From: Cyanophora paradoxa
Taxonomy: Eukaryota > Glaucocystophyceae > Cyanophorales > Cyanophoraceae
NCBI GenBank assembly: GCA_004431415.1
Contig: QPMI01000516.1
Coordinates: forward strand, 62,001-126,000
Direction: 5' to 3'
Length of the DNA: 64,000 bases
Shown here: positions 63,622 through 64,000 of the stretch, piece by piece
Position numbering within the stretch: position 1 is the first letter of the stretch
Layout of the letters: each line of letters opens with the position of its first letter
The notes under the pieces: model-generated
What the model was told of the DNA's origin: nothing
Databases searched by the model: none
Seen by the model: only the letters and a program-made list of their open reading frames with translations
Translations under genes and position numbers: made by a program

Positions 63622-63663
63622 GCATCGATATGTGTGCTCTCTGCGCTCGCCCGCCGTATGCAT
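41736..63663 (-). CDS. Giant double-propeller / Pro-Ser stalk / IPT receptor gene, interrupted by a Polinton
   Basis: Read right to left. The N-terminal exon(s) at about 63663-63200 hold a hydrophobic signal segment, [19 protein letters not shown]. An exon near 63060-62960 ends [16 protein letters not shown]. Propeller-1 exons follow: [20 protein letters not shown] (62740-62640), [15 protein letters not shown] (62040-61960) and [14 protein letters not shown] continuing as [19 protein letters not shown], which the mobile element splits at 61808/50423. Then [18 protein letters not shown] (50260-50200) and [10 protein letters not shown] (49740-49697). One exon (about 49590-49075) runs from NRIFAHK through Pro/Ser linker 1 into [16 protein letters not shown], the entry of propeller 2. 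Propeller 2 repeats the order: [61 protein letters not shown]. Linker 2 is about 1000 residues. Then comes an IPT/TIG domain ([20 protein letters not shown]), a TM helix ([21 protein letters not shown]) and a tail of about 450 residues. It is an inferred surface receptor or adhesin. The copy here is disrupted. Confidence 0.68.
43960..46975 (-). repeat. 42-bp coding minisatellite, about 71 copies (Pro-Ser stalk)
   Basis: The unit on the plus strand is GTCTCCGTCGGCGACGGGCT followed by GGGCGACGGGCTCGGGCTCGGC, 42 bp or 14 codons. On the minus strand it encodes [14 protein letters not shown], a hydroxyproline-type stalk. Variants alternate GTC/GCC and GAC/GAG at two fixed positions. A 6-bp in-frame insertion lies at about 44843. 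Two copies lack one G in a G run (about 44522 and 45936), so no single minus-strand frame stays Pro-Ser throughout. Most frames of the unit lack stops, which explains the very long plus-strand frames over the same array. Confidence 0.93.
49130..49560 (-). repeat. Imperfect Pro-Ser linker 1 repeats
   Basis: Related to the 42-bp array but degenerate: [12 protein letters not shown] blocks are interspersed with SVPPTDPE and TDPEMETP variants. It lies in one open minus-strand frame joining propeller 1 (NRIFAHK end) to propeller 2 (SRFCIGR start). It corresponds in position to linker 2, which has expanded far more. Confidence 0.75.
50419..50423. repeat. Target-site duplication, left copy (GACGC)
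   Basis: GACGC directly precedes the left terminal inverted repeat, and the same five bases follow the right one at 61808-61812. Five to six bp is usual for retroviral-type integrases of Polintons. Confidence 0.9.
50424..50598 (+). repeat. Left terminal inverted repeat (175 bp)
   Basis: Begins AAAAAAATGTAAATTGGGC and ends CTCAGTAAGCCTCAGTAACAAC at 50598. It is the reverse complement of 61633-61807, with one mismatch (AAATC versus AAATA at about 50529). Confidence 0.95.
50599..51452. repeat. Non-coding left arm of the Polinton with tandem repeats
   Basis: About 850 bp without a convincing gene. 50700-50870 is an ATAT-rich palindromic tract. From 50970 three copies of a 40-bp unit (GGTGGCTCATCGATAGATCA then ATGGGTCTTATCACATCATC) follow exactly 40 bp apart (50970, 51010, 51050), with a diverged fourth. 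From 51138 to 51230 a unit of about 14 bp, CGTAGTATA(T/A)ACT, repeats about six times. A 73-codon minus-strand frame (51125-51346) runs into these repeats and is doubtful. The tract may act in replication, transcription or packaging. Confidence 0.7.
51453..52210 (-). CDS. Genome-packaging ATPase (FtsK/HerA-A32 type), one-base frameshift
   Basis: The N-terminal frame (52210 to about 51720) has a Walker A loop, GRSNTGKT, at residues 28-35 and a Walker B strand, LVIILDD, near residue 103, followed by a Ser/Arg-rich stretch, [17 protein letters not shown], typical of A32-like packaging ATPases of polintoviruses and virophages. After SIFLG the frame runs into unrelated sequence and stops at 51608. 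The expected continuation ([16 protein letters not shown] onward) is in the neighbouring frame to 51453. The interval is 758 nt, one short of a codon multiple, and the shift falls at the CCC run at 51717-51719. It may be a real disabling deletion, a sequencing error or, less likely, programmed frameshifting. The intact protein pumps DNA into the capsid. Confidence 0.85.
52290..53516 (-). CDS. Major capsid protein, double jelly-roll
   Basis: 408 residues, intact. Its pattern matches Polinton/virophage-lineage MCPs: an early strand segment, [20 protein letters not shown] (about residues 54-73); [17 protein letters not shown]; a hydrophobic turn [19 protein letters not shown] (about 167-185) resembling the strand that closes the first jelly roll; and a C-terminus [20 protein letters not shown], of the type that closes the second. 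It would form trimeric capsomers. The start codon at 53516 lies 52 bp from the divergent minor capsid gene, and the ATPase gene follows 79 bp downstream on the same strand, forming the usual morphogenesis cluster. Identification rests on pattern and neighbours, not on a computed alignment. Confidence 0.82.
   Translation of the reverse strand: MALTGTTLKELLVTPGSDQIYLSPGLQIGTNPKYKPFLEQVRPRGNTFGFKNTAYFDLPRKQLLAGVSLYFKIATGGGVACTLPNGGSSFINEVRFVHGGFKYIIPGDWITVNALVDNDHATMSSMYASLGYFKETDRESTDEAMEYIVRIPAAFWEEAYFPLCTLADMPTIEVDFRDAAIVQVPAGGSVTFADCSLICQFVNIASAEAETLLKMANEQGGIRIPITEVIHKKTRALKTADAGESVEVTLANVSGLVHSILMTVREVNKLNTYTHSDFCGHESAVKIDQFQIFHNNRSLDISNKPISGFLSAVNHIPSHYKGVTVGNTTYGFESGNVYGIVLSKSGKDSLRNSVMGYQDFFNSSSSYMDLTVSGCTDAAPVQVDIYALRHNVMVLNGYNISTLKVSNF
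53517..53568. promoter_or_regulatory. Divergent promoter between the two capsid genes
   Basis: Only 52 bp separate the start codons of the major (minus) and minor (plus) capsid genes. The gap is strongly AT-rich (AAATTTTTAAAATGC), so both promoters must be very compact or overlap the coding sequences. Confidence 0.5.
53569..54456 (+). CDS. Minor capsid (penton-like) protein
   Basis: 295 residues. It opens [19 protein letters not shown] and continues [19 protein letters not shown] then FHNLYN, the N-terminal pattern seen in penton/minor capsid proteins of Polintons and virophages: N(I/S)xxRd, a polar gap, Fxi.L, then v....i....FYN. The remainder is beta-rich ([57 protein letters not shown]), consistent with a jelly roll. 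It should occupy the five-fold vertices next to the MCP. The adjacent, divergent MCP gene supports the call. Confidence 0.8.
   Translation: MTRYYLNIDSRDRSDGTPTNFTYRLPYAIQKVRACRVTNFEMFHNLYNLSEVGTLTTQTLDNAGNPKNRNNEVLRGAYTPDSLVNYLIARIGSQPYNQAGGGTYTRHFYVTYDPTTLLLRFMCEVPFSITMNTQLLANFCGFENANTLYQSSPLSSNVTVGAFTYAHYIDSEMPLDLLFNSYLLLHVDPLKGRYVSNNKRDNNAIAKIEIDQTVGSLLKYDSSNNSMIVHEQNGLVEVETLDVRLSYWNGATADITTDWSMTLELITEDDKDLTKKALKNVIKELEGLYLPFSRS
54493..55254 (+). CDS. Polinton protein of unknown function (253 aa)
   Basis: Not recognised. The protein is Lys/Asn/Thr-rich and polar, with no membrane segment: a basic N-terminus ([20 protein letters not shown]), a central ordered-looking part ([20 protein letters not shown] and [17 protein letters not shown]), an acidic/Lys linker and a C-terminal [18 protein letters not shown]. 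It starts 36 bp after the minor capsid gene on the same strand, so a structural or DNA-binding virion protein is plausible. No protease catalytic triad is visible. Confidence 0.7.
   Translation: MARKTQPKNFLAKPAAEADVGNGENGRNWYKKSKGLAAYGTGDLEKEVHKERNQFTQATTKNSNDDNALVDQVPLNRMPGAKRGIKKGQFKSSTKDKVASSSTLLKLLDGGERLYSTYSEKDHRNRYFIRSTTGGLKSVTYQYAKSLVDGIAAETKNENKIKEQPITKEKVEKKPEVTHEVIPEPVHVAKDSPTELIAKTIEYQDSNKTDLPVLNKSILRVATSQADPVNSIPNAAPMVSGFAKLGIRPGYRR
55400..55460 (+). ncRNA. tRNA-Gly-like sequence, probably incomplete
   Basis: GGTTCAGTGGTAGAA at 55407-55421 matches the A-box/D-arm typical of tRNA-Gly. It is followed by a perfect 5-bp stem ACTTG/CAAGT around a 7-base loop, CAGCCGA, whose centre is GCC, a Gly anticodon. 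CTACCG (55401-55406) can pair with CGGTAG (55454-55459). However, the base before the anticodon is A rather than U, and no T-loop (GTTCRANNC) is present. It may be a decayed tRNA, a tRNA-like element or chance. Confidence 0.25.
55608..55871 (+). CDS. Small basic Polinton protein (87 aa)
   Basis: Not recognised. Opens [20 protein letters not shown], helical and basic, with [20 protein letters not shown] and a C-terminal [13 protein letters not shown]. The GRPSK core resembles an AT-hook, so DNA binding is possible. It lies between the 253-aa ORF and polB on the same strand. The codon use is AT-rich like the rest of the element, supporting a real gene. Confidence 0.6.
   Translation: MTITEAQKKATYRYRKTEKGMLALARINDKRNAKWNELYNNDEEFRQAHIMTSCKAQYVNNTILYVKYLFDIPRTNRGRPSKYVNAC
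55872..56103 (+). promoter_or_regulatory. Intergenic with GC-rich hairpins and PolB promoter region
   Basis: 55881-55920 is a compact GC-rich island in AT-rich DNA: CAGCGCG (55882-55888) can pair with CGCGCTG (55913-55919), and inside it CTCAG/CTGAG and CGCGG-AAA-CCGCG can also fold. It could be a terminator for the 87-aa gene or a structured RNA. 56080-56100 reads TAGAGTATATATAAAAGCG just before the PolB ATG, a TATA-like promoter. Confidence 0.45.
56104..60132 (+). CDS. polB: Protein-primed DNA polymerase B
   Basis: 1342 residues, intact. Residues about 85-170 are a Lys/Glu/Arg-rich coiled region. Exonuclease motifs: VVADFEC (D at about 485), [13 protein letters not shown] (about 635) and [13 protein letters not shown] (about 787). 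Between the first two lies a Cys/His module, CYICGDEF (about 580) with [20 protein letters not shown], resembling the endonuclease VII-type zinc module found in many Polinton polymerases. Polymerase motifs: [11 protein letters not shown] (about 886), [14 protein letters not shown] (about 1045), [12 protein letters not shown] (catalytic Asp pair at about 1146 and 1148) and [10 protein letters not shown] (about 1210). It should replicate the linear element using a terminal protein as primer. That protein is not separately visible and may be the N-terminal part. The integrase gene starts 5 bp after the stop. Confidence 0.95.
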   Translation: MPRAVSIQNARKRQGMLAKLGYLLGAGIINEEQFNALGYFAFIKRLRSAGLKDISDTIDGIIARGEGRLNEQDEIERFGNIEVIEGGNKKTKAERIAEKRDKRAERKQQKKQKKAGRTAKNVEKQKVRERIAKEAKQQREDEKKQREEAEVMQAMNNLVSEVTWRNQTKNKIASAHEFIDKVVGWDAFYNRFRDALRNRRGIKYNLYSMARYVKVATGEIRTMQWTTPFYLLVNDQEIVDTVDESIDALQEVLTSPDSWKLENILTVRLQILTYQPLAGSSYIDLPPGIKKRKAVINPQNKDNKCFAWAVTIGLHQHELSHKHRYDVKRYKKYENEFNWNKFEFPFKNDPRQYERASKMIGRPINVYMVDRSHIVPVHICKDPSKQHLTIDILLWTVNEKTHYGYISSMSRLISNSHHGTRHFCKACLRGFTSETVLETHIKHNKCYDRPNATVDTMPPSGSKTKWDPKRHVDKTVWHPMFVVADFECILQKVDETRGENTAVYQKHIPSGYKIMVIHNDEIIKQVLYRKENPENDDEVTQHFMETLKTIESDLLEKLRHVAPMVMEQWHKEDYRDSVACYICGDEFGATVTDDNGNTYQVKKVRDHDHVTGDYIGAACNTCNLKRKINPKIPVVFHNLKGYDGHYILKALNFNEPGKEIRCIAQNFEKFIAFDMGPYKFMDSLNFMASSLDGLVKNLSKNNFKFTNEWCDSVNYSQEQRELLMQKGHFPYDYLDSFKKLSETQLPPKEAFYSKLNDTELSDSDYKHCQMVWDAFNCKTLGDYHDIYLATDVALLADVFNTFRNVCYSNYKIDPIHFISAPHLSWFAMLKYTGVELEQLSDPEMYRFFELGIRGGVCMVPNRYAEANNPYMKSYDPSKSTKYITTWDANNLYGKAMSFKLPRGGFEWIDDIENFDYMDFNVEGDRGATLEVDLEYPEHLHDLHSDLPLAPESLIITKSMISPTQLAMIGEEKLPQTRKLVPNLMDKTNYILHIKNLQYYISKGLKVTKVHRGIMYDQSEWLRPYIDFNTGLRTQARNDFEKDFYKLMNNSVFGKTMENVRKRSNIKLCNDPRVQLKHNGNPLLKTVKIINENLTALEFYKGSIMLDKPIYVGQAILDLSKLIMYRFHYDYIMVKYGPGSAKLLMTDTDSLYYLIETDDIYKDMIEDSHWFDQSDYSKSHICYNPKNKKVPGLFKDDCGDYLVTRFAGYKPKAYSYEKELNVKALGSEENVKQVIADKLKDLLRVKSNATEADVIDSKVKKLKGVQRSVVQNRLEFLQFYNTVMYPMKEREKVTVRGFRSKNHEVTTQEMKKRAFNALDTKRYLCEDLYTTLAIGHYKTKTTL
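60138..61196 (+). CDS. Retroviral-type (rve) integrase
   Basis: 352 residues. The RNase-H-fold core shows D61 ([10 protein letters not shown]), D120 ([10 protein letters not shown]) and, where the family has Glu, D159 ([16 protein letters not shown]). The spacing D120-D159 is close to the classic D,D-35-[21 protein letters not shown] is the usual helix after the core. Residues about 238-290 ([18 protein letters not shown] and [15 protein letters not shown]) resemble the SH3/chromo-like C-terminal DNA-binding part. No N-terminal HHCC zinc finger is seen. It inserts the element and makes the 5-bp duplication observed. The 3' end overlaps the convergent DUF5710-like ORF by 4 bp. Confidence 0.92.
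   Translation: MDQVLSYTKYRQKLIKEGITFDEEELRKRFKNQELEQIFKKPKKQKSFLRIIAPPNSFQVDVIYFKSYKTATHGVDRMLGFVDILSRKAFVYPFKPKDSKIDIFNRFKVEAGKVSAISGDNEFSAEIYRKWCEENNVTLYTDVAKNDHITVGDKLGIIDRFTRTFKQYLRKAIVSSGNPKWTDYYKQVLATYNNSPHTSLKNDSPNAVYGNNEKESFIYLRDALHNKRIKEGSPTVKEGDYVRAVTEKKTFDKEGARYSKQVYKVAGKVGNRFSLLEENEGESPKEVKRNFKLNELQKVDKAAIVKIPTQKRVERVKKTTKVNRLVAKEGIKPNRSKVVRKRYNLRSGLTRR
61193..61555 (-). CDS. Two-repeat DUF5710-like protein (120 aa)
   Basis: Two similar units: [20 protein letters not shown] (residues about 19-38) and [20 protein letters not shown] (about 71-90). Each has the K..GA/L.WD...K.W(F/Y)V signature of DUF5710-like modules, which occur in phage and mobile-element proteins including primase or topoisomerase fusions. 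The function is unknown; nucleic-acid binding is a guess. It is the only right-arm minus-strand gene and starts 78 bp inside the right TIR. Confidence 0.75.
   Translation of the reverse strand: METKPQQRFYIFSRYDDRELVKSKGAKWDFEKKLWFVEDENSEIFKEFRKLTEDEIKYINVKMYCQVAFKDIQLAKSYGLRWDPIHKGWYVKGIHNKEIFKVFRPITKIVESKDGSYLTT
61633..61807 (-). repeat. Right terminal inverted repeat (175 bp)
   Basis: Reverse complement of 50424-50598 with a single mismatch. It ends ACATTTTTTT, immediately followed by GACGC. Confidence 0.95.
61808..61812. repeat. Target-site duplication, right copy (GACGC)
   Basis: Direct copy of 50419-50423. Removing the element and one copy restores an open host reading frame across the site. 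Confidence 0.9.
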
Positions 63664-64000
63664 CCTATTCCGACGCGCTCCAGATGTATTTCGAGAGGAA
63701 CATCAACTCCGAGCAGAAAGCCTGGCCACCACGATCGATATGATGATCATCCAGATCTAGGTGTTCAGAGCTCGTAATCCGAAATACGCGCGCGCTGTAA
63801 TCCAGCTGGAGACTACACAGGCGCCGCGACACCTGGTAAGCTTAAGGCGCCTGCTGTGCCGTAAACGAGTCTATAATACAACACGTCCGCGTGCATCGGC
63901 GGCTGAGCGGCTGCTGATCATGAGCGCATGCGCACTTATTTGCATGTTTTCCTGCGGTTTTTACGCATACTAGTACTACGGCAGCTGCTACCGATCGCGA
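63664..64000. other. Right edge; probable 5' region of the receptor gene
   Basis: No supported gene. The short plus-strand frames here lack domains. The promoter or further 5' exons of the minus-strand receptor gene may lie here or beyond the window. Confidence 0.35.

Overview
The window is nuclear DNA from a GC-rich eukaryote, most likely a unicellular alga or another protist. The host part has genes broken into many short exons with GT-AG introns, many of them C-rich and opening with GTACCCC. Plus-strand and minus-strand genes alternate, and there is no operon structure. The predicted proteins are modular eukaryotic types: HHE/hemerythrin, bZIP, F-box/LRR, Kelch-REJ, temptin-ferric reductase, and propeller-IPT receptor. 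I cannot name the species. Exon boundaries were read by eye from splice signals and frame continuity, so host gene models are approximate.

Layout. 0.2-4.1 kb: unrecognised multi-exon minus-strand gene. 5.0-5.3 kb: MITE-like inverted-repeat element. 6.0-8.4 kb: 13-exon HHE/hemerythrin-like gene with a 9-nt microexon and a C-terminal CaaX box. 9.9-13.5 kb: bZIP gene with Pro/Gln-rich regions. 14.6-17.7 kb: minus-strand F-box/LRR gene. 17.7-21.3 kb: no supported gene. 21.3-25.0 kb: unrecognised multi-pass membrane protein. 25.7-32.5 kb: minus-strand Kelch / Pro-Thr linker / REJ-like / transmembrane receptor. 33.5-39.2 kb: plus-strand temptin / SEA-like / Pro-rich / ferric-reductase fusion. 39.2-41.7 kb: intergenic repeats. 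41.7-63.7 kb: a very long minus-strand receptor gene coding two related propellers, each followed by a Pro/Ser linker, then an IPT/TIG domain, a transmembrane segment and a cytosolic tail.

The most striking object is a Polinton (Maverick)-type element at 50424-61807. It is 11,384 bp, visibly AT-rich, and sits inside a coding exon of that receptor gene. It has 175-bp terminal inverted repeats with one mismatch and a 5-bp target duplication, GACGC. It carries a packaging ATPase with a one-base frameshift, a double-jelly-roll major capsid protein, a minor capsid/penton protein, a protein-primed DNA polymerase B with an embedded Cys/His nuclease-like module, a retroviral-type integrase, a two-repeat DUF5710-like protein and two proteins of unknown role. 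No capsid protease was seen. Removing the element and one GACGC copy makes the host exon open again, and the second propeller of the same gene serves as an internal uninterrupted comparison.

The three large surface-protein genes share one plan: signal peptide, adhesive or propeller ectodomain, Pro-rich stalk, membrane segment. The longest stalk is encoded by about 71 copies of a 42-bp minisatellite.
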